Below are positions 8,681-15,616 of a stretch of DNA of 64,000 bases, piece after piece. The DNA is taken from positions 3,782,001-3,846,000 of the forward strand of contig NZ_CP108938.1 of NCBI RefSeq assembly GCF_036347135.1, read 5' to 3'. Position 1 is the stretch's first letter. The number at the start of each line of letters is the position of its first letter. The stretch comes from Streptomyces sp. NBC_00775 (GTDB taxonomy: Bacteria; Actinomycetota; Actinomycetes; Streptomycetales; Streptomycetaceae). Under the pieces are notes generated by a model. It ran no database searches, was not told the origin of the DNA, and worked only from the letters and a program-made list of their open reading frames with translations. The position numbers were made by a program, and so were the translations under genes.

Positions 8681-10098
8681 GCGCCCGTCTGCTGCACGAA
8701 CTGGGCCTGTCGCCGGCGGCCGAGGCACTCACCGAGCGGGGCGGTGTGTTCGCTCCGGTCCACCTCGGCACCCGTGACGTGCGCGTGGGTACGCTGCTCG
8801 ACGCGGTGCACGCCGAACCGGGTCTGCTGCCGCCGCGCAGCGGCCACCTGGGCAACTGGGAGGACATCGCGCTGGGCCGGTCCGGCCCGATGGACTTCAA
8901 CACCGCCGTCTGCGGCGGCGGCCACGGCTTCCCGCTCATCTACGGCTTCACCCAGACCGAGGCGGAGGAGACCGGCGGCGACGACGTCTATCTGCCCGGT
9001 TCGCTGGTCGAAGGGGGCCGGCGCCGGCCGCTGCCGCTGCACACCTGGGACGGGCGGGCCTTCGTCCGCCGGGACCGCTCCCGCCCGCTGTTCTGCCCCC
9101 TGGTGCGGGCCGACGTGGACGGCGAGCTGACTCCGCTGGTCGAGGTGCACTGGCGGCGGATGCGCGCGCTCACCGGATACCGCTTCGAGCTGGAGGCGAC
9201 CCGGCTGCTGGCACACGCTCCGCTGGTGGCCGACATGCTCTGCGTCCTGCTCGCGGAGGCGGGCCGCAAGGAGAACCCGCGCCGGGCGTTCGCCGAGCTG
9301 ATCAGCCACGCGGCCCGGCTGGACGGCCGGGTGGGGCGCTGCGAGCTGCGCCCCGACGGCACGGGCTACCTGCTCGACGGCCACCGGTTCGGCTCCGCTC
9401 GCGAACTCGCCGAGGCTGCCCTCCTGCCCCTGCGGGCGCTGACCGAACCCCGTTGGTTCTTCGACTCGTTGAGCGCCCTCCCGCCGGTGCTTCCAGTGAT
9501 GTCGCACCTGGTGACGACCGTGCTGTCGGCGCTGTTCGGCGTGGACTATCCCGATGTACGGCCGAGTGCGGACGTACCGGAGCCGGTTACGGCTCCCTCG
9601 CGGGCGCCCGGTCTCACGGACGGCGGTTTCCGGGTCCATCTGCACTGGGGGGCCCGGGCGATGGCCGGCTGTCCGCCGCGCCGCGGCGGCTACTTCGGCC
9701 GCAAGTCCACCGCCCGTGCGATGCGCGGCATCACGGGCCCGCTGGTGCGGGACTTCGCCGAGGCGCACCCGCTGTGCTTCGTCCTGCTGCCCGCCCCCGT
9801 CTTCATGCTCTGCCCGCCCGGCACCTCGGCCGGGGACGCGGAGGTGCTGGCGGGCCTGTTCAAAACCACCCTGTCCGCACCCGGCGACCAGGCCTACGAG
9901 ACGGCGCTGGGCTGGCTGGCCGAGCACCGGGACGGCCTGTCCGCGTATCTGCTCGACCGGTTCCGGGACGGCAGCGGAGTGCCGCACGACGGGGCGAGCC
10001 GCGAGGCGGCCGTTCCGGTCGAGCCGGACGGCTTCCGCGACCTGACCCTGCGTCAGGCCTCCGCACTGGTCGCGGCCTTCGAGGAGACACTGGCATGA
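8677..10098 (+). CDS. Conserved-looking cluster protein of unknown function
   Basis: A 473-residue protein I do not recognise. GTG 8677 overlaps the aconitase stop as GTGA and its own stop overlaps the next start as ATGA, so it is embedded in the operon and very likely needed for the pathway. It is soluble-looking with no signal peptide. Notable stretches are DFNTAVCGGGHGFPLIYG (about residues 70-87), a Cys/Gly-rich AMAGCPPRRGGYFGRKS and a hydrophobic strand LCFVLLPAPVFMLCPPG near residues 365-381. No ATP, NAD, flavin or metal signature is obvious. It could be a new enzyme type or a structural partner of one of its neighbours. Confidence 0.8.
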   Translation: MSARLLHELGLSPAAEALTERGGVFAPVHLGTRDVRVGTLLDAVHAEPGLLPPRSGHLGNWEDIALGRSGPMDFNTAVCGGGHGFPLIYGFTQTEAEETGGDDVYLPGSLVEGGRRRPLPLHTWDGRAFVRRDRSRPLFCPLVRADVDGELTPLVEVHWRRMRALTGYRFELEATRLLAHAPLVADMLCVLLAEAGRKENPRRAFAELISHAARLDGRVGRCELRPDGTGYLLDGHRFGSARELAEAALLPLRALTEPRWFFDSLSALPPVLPVMSHLVTTVLSALFGVDYPDVRPSADVPEPVTAPSRAPGLTDGGFRVHLHWGARAMAGCPPRRGGYFGRKSTARAMRGITGPLVRDFAEAHPLCFVLLPAPVFMLCPPGTSAGDAEVLAGLFKTTLSAPGDQAYETALGWLAEHRDGLSAYLLDRFRDGSGVPHDGASREAAVPVEPDGFRDLTLRQASALVAAFEETLA

Positions 10099-11135
10099 CG
10101 GACACGAAGCCGCGGACCGGAGCCGGGACGCCGATGCGGGCCGGACACCGCCGGATCGAGATCACCCTGAGCGAGCCCTTCGCCAGCAACACCGGCGTGA
10201 CCACGCACGTACGCCAGAGCGTGCTGCGCCTGGACTGGTCGGGGCTGACCGGATACGGGGCGGCGCTCGCCGCCGATCCCGCCGAACTGGACGCCTGCGC
10301 ACCGCTGCTCGCCGACGCGACACCGTACGACCTGCGCCGGGTCCTCGACGCGCTGCGCACCGCCGGGGTGCGGCCGGCCGTCGCCGCGGCGGTCGATCTC
10401 GCGCTGCACGACCTGCTCGGCAAGGCCGCCGGCCAGCCCCTGCACCGGATGCTGGGGCTCGCCGGACTGCCGCTCGCCCCGAGCGCACTGTCCATCGGCG
10501 CCGGAAGCGATGACGAACTCCAGCGCAAGGGAAGGCAGTTCGGCGACTGGCCGATCCTGAAGCTCAAGCTGACACCGGACGACGACGGCAGCCGCGCCGG
10601 AGTGCTCCGCTCGGTCTACGACGGTCGTATCTGGGTCGACGGCAACGGCTCCTGGAGCCCCGAGCGGGCCGTGGAGGTGGCCCACGAGCTGGCCCGGCAC
10701 GGGGTCGAGCTGCTCGAACAGCCCGTCGCCCGGGGGAATCCGGCCGGCCTGGGCCAGGTGCACCGCGGCTCGCCGATACCGGTGGTCGCCGACGAGGACT
10801 GCGTGCTGCCCGAGGACGTACTGCCGCTGCGCGGCCGGGCATCGGCCGTGAACATCAAGCTCACCAAGTGCGGCGGACTGCGCGCCGCGCTCGACATGAT
10901 CACGCTGGCCCGGCAGGCCGGCCTGGGCGTGATGCTGGGCTGCAAGACCGAGAGCGCCCTCGGGGTGAGCGCGATGGCCCAACTGGCGCCGCTCGCCGAC
11001 CATCTGGACCTCGACGGCCATCTCGACCTGCGCGACGACCCGTTCTCCGGTGTGGTGATCGACCGGGGCAGGATCGTGTTGCCGGACGCCCCCGGGCTGG
11101 GCGCCCAGGCCGTCCACGCCGACGACATTCCGTAA
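10095..11135 (+). CDS. Enolase-superfamily (MR/MLE) enzyme, dipeptide-epimerase-like
   Basis: A 346-residue member of the muconate-lactonising subgroup of the enolase superfamily. Metal ligands are D182 (WVDGNG), E208 (LLEQP) and D233 (VADED); the two base lysines are the second Lys of LKLKL (K158) and K255 (NIKLTKCGG). The motif order and the GCKTESALG strand match L-Ala-D/L-Glu-type dipeptide epimerases. In a cluster with two ATP-grasp proteins, epimerisation of one residue in a ligated dipeptide is the natural reading, though N-succinylamino acid racemisation or cycloisomerisation are possible in this subgroup. ATG 10095 overlaps the preceding stop as ATGA; it ends 11 bp before the next gene. 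Confidence 0.87.
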   Translation: MTDTKPRTGAGTPMRAGHRRIEITLSEPFASNTGVTTHVRQSVLRLDWSGLTGYGAALAADPAELDACAPLLADATPYDLRRVLDALRTAGVRPAVAAAVDLALHDLLGKAAGQPLHRMLGLAGLPLAPSALSIGAGSDDELQRKGRQFGDWPILKLKLTPDDDGSRAGVLRSVYDGRIWVDGNGSWSPERAVEVAHELARHGVELLEQPVARGNPAGLGQVHRGSPIPVVADEDCVLPEDVLPLRGRASAVNIKLTKCGGLRAALDMITLARQAGLGVMLGCKTESALGVSAMAQLAPLADHLDLDGHLDLRDDPFSGVVIDRGRIVLPDAPGLGAQAVHADDIP

Positions 11136-11146
11136 GGAGAACCGAC

Positions 11147-12106
11147 ATGCAATTCCGCTGCGCCGTACTCGACGACTTCCAGAACGTCGCCACCGCCTTC
11201 GCCGACTGGTCACCGGTGAGCGACCGGGTCGAGGTCGTCACCTTCACGGAGCACTTCGCGACCGAGGAGGAACTCGCCGAGGCCATCGCCGACTTCGACT
11301 TCGTGGTCACGCTGCGGGAGCGGGTGCCCTTCCCGGCCTCACTGCTGAACCGCCTGCCCCGGCTGAAGCTGCTGATCGCCGCGGGCATGCGCAACTCCGT
11401 GATCGACTACGCGGCGGCGCGGGCGAACGGCGTCACCGTGTGCGGCACCCAGAGCTTCTCGACCCCGCCGGTCGAGCTGACCTGGGCCCTGCTCCTCGGT
11501 CTCGCCCGCGGCCTCGTCCAGGAGAGCGGGGCCCTGCGCGACGGCGGCCCCTGGCAGTCCACCGTCGGCGCCGATCTGCACGGCCGCCGGCTCGGCCTGC
11601 TCGGCCTGGGCCGGATCGGCGGCCTGGTGGCCCAGGTCGGGCTCGCCTTCGGCATGGAGGTCACCGCCTGGAGCCAGAACCTCACCAAGGAGCGCGCGGA
11701 CGAGGTCGGGGTCCATCTGGCCGCTTCCAAGGAGGAGTTGCTCGCGAGCAGCGACTTCGTCTCCGTGCACCTGAAGCTCGGCGAGCGGACCCGCGGCCTG
11801 ATCGGCGCCGCCGAACTGGACCTCTTCAAGCCGACCGCCTACCTCGTCAACACCTCACGGGCCGCGATCGTCGACCAGGACGCGCTGCTCGCCGCGCTGC
11901 ACGAGGGCCGGATCGCGGGAGCGGGCGTCGACGTCTTCGACGTAGAACCCCTGCCCGCCGGCCACCCGATGCGCACCGCCCCGCGCCTGCTCGCCACCCC
12001 GCACCTCGGCTATGTGTCCCGGGCCAACTACGAGCGCTACTACGGCCAGGCCGTCGAGGACATCCAGGCCTACCTCGCCGGCGAGCCCGTGCGGATCCTC
12101 GGCTGA
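11147..12106 (+). CDS. D-2-hydroxyacid dehydrogenase (phosphoglycerate-dehydrogenase family)
   Basis: A 319-residue NAD(P)-dependent dehydrogenase. The Rossmann fingerprint GLLGLGRIGG lies at about residues 147-156, and the catalytic Arg-Glu-His set is R238 (NTSRA), E267 (DVEPLP) and H286 (TPHLGY). Family members interconvert 2-oxoacids and D-2-hydroxyacids. No isocitrate dehydrogenase homologue is in the cluster, so this enzyme may oxidise the 2-hydroxyl of the isocitrate-like product of the aconitase, with spontaneous or assisted decarboxylation to a 2-oxoacid; that assignment is inference. A strong TAAGGAGA precedes ATG 11147. It lacks the ACT domain of housekeeping SerA. Confidence 0.88.
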   Translation: MQFRCAVLDDFQNVATAFADWSPVSDRVEVVTFTEHFATEEELAEAIADFDFVVTLRERVPFPASLLNRLPRLKLLIAAGMRNSVIDYAAARANGVTVCGTQSFSTPPVELTWALLLGLARGLVQESGALRDGGPWQSTVGADLHGRRLGLLGLGRIGGLVAQVGLAFGMEVTAWSQNLTKERADEVGVHLAASKEELLASSDFVSVHLKLGERTRGLIGAAELDLFKPTAYLVNTSRAAIVDQDALLAALHEGRIAGAGVDVFDVEPLPAGHPMRTAPRLLATPHLGYVSRANYERYYGQAVEDIQAYLAGEPVRILG

Positions 12107-12185
12107 CGATCCGCCACGGATCCCGCCCGGCCACTCACCGTCCCACCGCGTCCCACCGCCCTACGTCCGATCGGAGACCACCACC

Positions 12186-13547
12186 GTGAGCGCGCACCGC
12201 CGTCTCATGAAACTCGGCGCCTTCCTCCCCGCGCCCGGCCACCATGTCGCCGCCTGGCGGCATCCCAACGCACGCCCCGACGGAGGCCTGGACTTCGACT
12301 ACTACCGCTCGTTGGTGCAGACCGCCGAGCGGGGCAAGTTCGACATGGTCTTCCTCTCGGACGGCGCCGGGGTACGCACCACCTACCGGGACGCCGAGGA
12401 GCTGAGCCGGCAGGGCCGCATGGTCCACTTCGAGCCGCTGACCCTGCTGTCCGCCCTCGCCGTGCACACCACGCACATAGGGCTCACGGCCACCGCCTCC
12501 ACGACGTACAACGAACCCTTCAACATCGCGCGGAAGTTCGCCTCGCTGGACTTCCTGAGCTCCGGCCGCTCGGGCTGGAACGTGGTCACCTCGGTCACCG
12601 ACGCCGAGGCCCAGAACTTCAACCTGGACAAGCAGCCGGACCACGCCGCCCGCTACCGGCGGGCCCGTGAGTTCATGGACGTGGTCACCGGGCTGTGGGA
12701 CAGCTGGGAGGACGACGCGTTCTCGTACGACAAGGAGTCGGGCCGTTTCTTCGACCCGGCCAAGCTGCACATCCTGCACCACAAGGGCGAGCACTTCTCG
12801 GTGCGCGGCCCGCTCAACGTCGCGCGCCCGCCGCAGGGTTACCCGGTGATCGTGCAGGCCGGTTCCTCCGCCGACGGCCAGGACTTCGCCGGCCGCTGGG
12901 CCGAGGTGGTGTTCACGGCGCAGCAGACGCTGGACCAGGCGCAGACGTTCTACCGGGGCATGAAGAAGCAGGTCGCCGAGCACGGCCGGAACCCGGACGA
13001 CGTGAAGATCCTGCCCGGCGCGTTCATCGTGGTCGGCCGTACCCGGGCGGAGGCCGAGGACAAGTACGCGGTCCTCCAGGACCTGGTCGACCCGGTGGTC
13101 GGGCTCGGGCTGCTGACCGGTCAGCTGGGCGACGTCGACATCTCCGGATACCCGCTGGACGGCCCGCTGCCCGACCTGCCGCCCACGGAGGGCTCCACCA
13201 GCAAGCAGCAGCTGATCTACGAGCAGGCCAGGCGGGAGGGGCTGACCATCCGCGAGCTGTATCTGTCGGTGGCGGCCGGGCGCGGCCACCGGTTCCTGCT
13301 CGGCACTCCCGAGTCCATCGCGGACGAGCTGGAGGACTGGTTCGTCAACGAGGCCGCCGACGGCTTCAACATCATGCCCGACTATCTGCCGGACGGCCTC
13401 GACGCCATCGTCGATCTGCTGGTGCCGGAGCTCCAGCGGCGCGGGCTGTTCCGTACCGAGTACGAGGGCACCAGCCTGCGCGCCAACCTGGGCCTGCCCC
13501 GGCCCGCCTTCGCCTCCGCCCGCCGTGCGGCTGAGGTGCGGGCGTGA
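12186..13547 (+). CDS. FMN-dependent monooxygenase, NtaA/SnaA/DszA family
   Basis: A 453-residue luciferase-like (bacterial luciferase superfamily) oxygenase of the two-component NtaA/SnaA/DszA/SoxA group, typical length 430-460. The start MKLGAFLPAPGHHVAAWRHP and the segments FLSDG, ASTTYNEPFNIARKFASLD and SGWNVVTS are characteristic. It needs reduced FMN, supplied by the flavin reductase whose GTG overlaps its stop. In specialised metabolism such enzymes oxidise amines, nitriloacetate-like acids, sulfur groups or imines (SnaA/B oxidises a proline-derived residue). GTG 12186 has CGGAGA 8 nt upstream; an internal ATG at 12207 (MKLGAF) is an alternative. Confidence 0.88.
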   Translation: MSAHRRLMKLGAFLPAPGHHVAAWRHPNARPDGGLDFDYYRSLVQTAERGKFDMVFLSDGAGVRTTYRDAEELSRQGRMVHFEPLTLLSALAVHTTHIGLTATASTTYNEPFNIARKFASLDFLSSGRSGWNVVTSVTDAEAQNFNLDKQPDHAARYRRAREFMDVVTGLWDSWEDDAFSYDKESGRFFDPAKLHILHHKGEHFSVRGPLNVARPPQGYPVIVQAGSSADGQDFAGRWAEVVFTAQQTLDQAQTFYRGMKKQVAEHGRNPDDVKILPGAFIVVGRTRAEAEDKYAVLQDLVDPVVGLGLLTGQLGDVDISGYPLDGPLPDLPPTEGSTSKQQLIYEQARREGLTIRELYLSVAAGRGHRFLLGTPESIADELEDWFVNEAADGFNIMPDYLPDGLDAIVDLLVPELQRRGLFRTEYEGTSLRANLGLPRPAFASARRAAEVRA

Positions 13548-14044
13548 CCGTCGAGGGAGCGGCCCTGCGCTCGGCGCTGCGCGCGCACGCCTCCGGGGTG
13601 GCGGTGCTGACCGCAGCCGGCACCGCGGGGCCGGCCGGAGTGACCATCACGTCCTTCACCTCGGTCAGCGCCGAGCCGGCCCTCGTCTCCTTCTGCCTGG
13701 CCGAGACCTCGTCCACCTGGGCCAGGATCCGGGACTGCGAGTGGTTCGGGATCCAGGTGCTGAGCGCCGAACAGGCGGACGTCGCCGAGCGGTTCGCCGC
13801 CTCCGGCACCGACCGGTTCGCGGCGCCCACCCGCTGGCACACCGGTCCGCAGGGCGTTCCGCTGCTCGACGACTGTCTGGCCTGGCTGGTCTGCTCCCGC
13901 CGCGAACGGCTCCGGCTCGGCGACCACCACATGGTGGTCGCCGCCGTCGAGCACGCCCTGGCCGGGGCGCCGGGCGACGCCCTGGTGCACCTGCGCGGTG
14001 CCGTACGCCCCGTGGCCGCGCCCCGCGCGTCCCTCGTTCCCTGA
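13544..14044 (+). CDS. Flavin reductase (HpaC/ActVB-like)
   Basis: A 166-residue short flavin reductase-like protein. Hallmarks are ASGVAVLTA, VTITSFTSVSAEPALVSFCL (FMN-binding strand) and the C-terminal GDHHMVVAAVEH with the conserved GDH. It uses NAD(P)H to reduce free FMN for the monooxygenase immediately upstream; the GTGA overlap with that gene implies coupled synthesis of the two components. No second domain is present. Confidence 0.9.
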   Translation: MTVEGAALRSALRAHASGVAVLTAAGTAGPAGVTITSFTSVSAEPALVSFCLAETSSTWARIRDCEWFGIQVLSAEQADVAERFAASGTDRFAAPTRWHTGPQGVPLLDDCLAWLVCSRRERLRLGDHHMVVAAVEHALAGAPGDALVHLRGAVRPVAAPRASLVP

Positions 14045-14106
14045 GAAAACCCCGACCGCTCCGCCGGCCCCACGGGCCGGAACTCCCGTCCAAGGATGCC
14101 CCCGAC

Positions 14107-15339
14107 ATGCCCAAGGTCCTTCTGTACTCCCGCCAGCCGTTGGCCAAGCGCCCCCTTCAGGACTGGCTGGACAGCACCGCCGACACCGTCGTCCTGGTCA
14201 CCACGCACAAGGCGGTGGCCGGTTCGGAGGATGTGCTCGCCGAGCACTTCCCCGAGCACCGGCTGGTGGACGACTACTACGCGTGGTCCACCGAGCTCGT
14301 CGCCGAGGAGGCGGCCCGGACGTACGGTGTCGGGCTGGTGGCGAGCACCAGCGAGGACGACGTGCTGCGGGCGGCCCGGCTGCGTGATCGCCTGGGCGTC
14401 CCGGGACAGGACACCGCCGGCGCCACCGCCTACCGGGACAAGGTGGTCATGAAGCGGCTGCTGCGGAACGCCGGACTGCGCGTGCCGTCCTTCGCCGCGG
14501 TCGACGGCCCGCTGGACCTGCTCGACTTCCTCGACACCGAGGACGGTCCCGTGGTCGTGAAACCGCGGACCGGGGCCGGCGCGGAGGGCGTGAGCATCCT
14601 GCGCGGCCCGGCGGACCTGGACGCGTTCCTGGCCCGGCAGAGCACCTCCGAGGTGCCCTTCCTGCCGGGCCAGTGGATGGCCGAGGGCTTCGTCCACGGC
14701 GACTTCTTCCACGTGGACGGCATCATGCGGGGCGGCCGGGTACTGCACTGCTGGCCGTCCCAGTACAACAGCGGAGTCGCCGAGCATCTGCAGGGCCAGA
14801 CCCAGCTCAGCAGCGTGCTGCTCGGCGCGGACGACGACCGTACGCCCCTGCTGCGCGGGCTGGCCCACGAGGTCGTCGCCGCGTTGCCGCCCGCCGAGCA
14901 GCCGCTCGCCTTCCACCTGGAGGCATGGCTCGGTGCCGACGGCAGCCCCGTCGTGTGCGAGATCGCCAGCCGGGCGGGCGGCGCTCTGATCGCCGAGGCC
15001 TACGAGCGGTCCTTCGGCGTCCACCTGGCCAAGGAGGGGCTGCGCGCCCAGTGCGGCAGCGCGCTCACCCTCACCGACCAGCCCGCCGGGCCCGAAGTCT
15101 CCACCGGCTGGGTTCTCTTCCCGCCCGGCCACGGCAGGTTCGCCCCGCCCGCCGAACCGTGCCCGGTGCCCGGCGTGGACCTCACCGTGCGCCTGGAACC
15201 CGGCGCCGAGTGCACGGGCCTGGAGTACGCGACCCAGTCGGCGGCCGACGCCCTCGTCACCGCCGACACCCCGCAGGAGGTCCGCAAGCGCCTCGCCCTT
15301 CTGACGGAGTGGTGGCACCTGCACACGAACTGGGACTAG
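14107..15339 (+). CDS. ATP-grasp ligase
   Basis: A 410-residue ATP-grasp enzyme: N-terminal Rossmann-like domain with KVLLYSRQPLAKR, ATP-binding strands PVVVKPRTGAGAEGV at about residues 150-164, and the metal-binding end HLEAWL ... VVCEIASRAGG at about 272-291, which keeps the first Glu and the second Glu and Arg but has Ala-Ser where Asn is usual. It resembles L-amino acid ligases of the BacD/carnosine-synthase type. Likely role: peptide bond formation between the unusual amino acid made by the cluster and another amino acid. AAGGA precedes ATG 14107; it is the last cluster gene, 63 bp after the flavin reductase. Confidence 0.85.
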   Translation: MPKVLLYSRQPLAKRPLQDWLDSTADTVVLVTTHKAVAGSEDVLAEHFPEHRLVDDYYAWSTELVAEEAARTYGVGLVASTSEDDVLRAARLRDRLGVPGQDTAGATAYRDKVVMKRLLRNAGLRVPSFAAVDGPLDLLDFLDTEDGPVVVKPRTGAGAEGVSILRGPADLDAFLARQSTSEVPFLPGQWMAEGFVHGDFFHVDGIMRGGRVLHCWPSQYNSGVAEHLQGQTQLSSVLLGADDDRTPLLRGLAHEVVAALPPAEQPLAFHLEAWLGADGSPVVCEIASRAGGALIAEAYERSFGVHLAKEGLRAQCGSALTLTDQPAGPEVSTGWVLFPPGHGRFAPPAEPCPVPGVDLTVRLEPGAECTGLEYATQSAADALVTADTPQEVRKRLALLTEWWHLHTNWD

Positions 15340-15544
15340 ATGTCGCAGCGGAACGCTGACGACTGCTCCCAGTTCCGGCGGGTGGACGCCGGTCACACAT
15401 ACGGGATCTCCGGCACCGGCCTGGACTGGGAGCTCGGCCGGTCGGCGACACCATCTTCGTCGCCGTCACGCCGAATACGCCGCACGCTTCGACGCCCCCG
15501 GAGCGCGCGCGATCCCTTGACGTGCCCCTGGCAAGGTGGGTTCA

Positions 15545-15558
15545 TGGGAGCGCTCCCA
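15545..15558. promoter_or_regulatory. CebR-type operator TGGGAGCGCTCCCA
   Basis: This perfect 14-bp palindrome is the published consensus bound by CebR, the cellobiose-responsive LacI-family repressor of Streptomyces. It lies 59 bp before the mannanase start, just after a possible TTGACG box (15517-15522) and at the place expected for a -10/+1 region. It predicts repression without cello-oligosaccharides and induction on plant polysaccharides. Confidence 0.85.
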
Positions 15559-15616
15559 CGTTTCTTCTGACGCTCAGGTCTCTTGGCGCTCATGGCGCTC
15601 ACTCTTTGGAGGCGCA

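Noticed and set aside
15340..15535. Open frame after the last cluster gene that reads GHTYGISGTGLDWELGR and, shifted, DTIFVAVTPNT
   Set aside because: Looks protein-like in pieces but needs a frame shift and matches nothing I know; left as intergenic, possibly a gene fragment.
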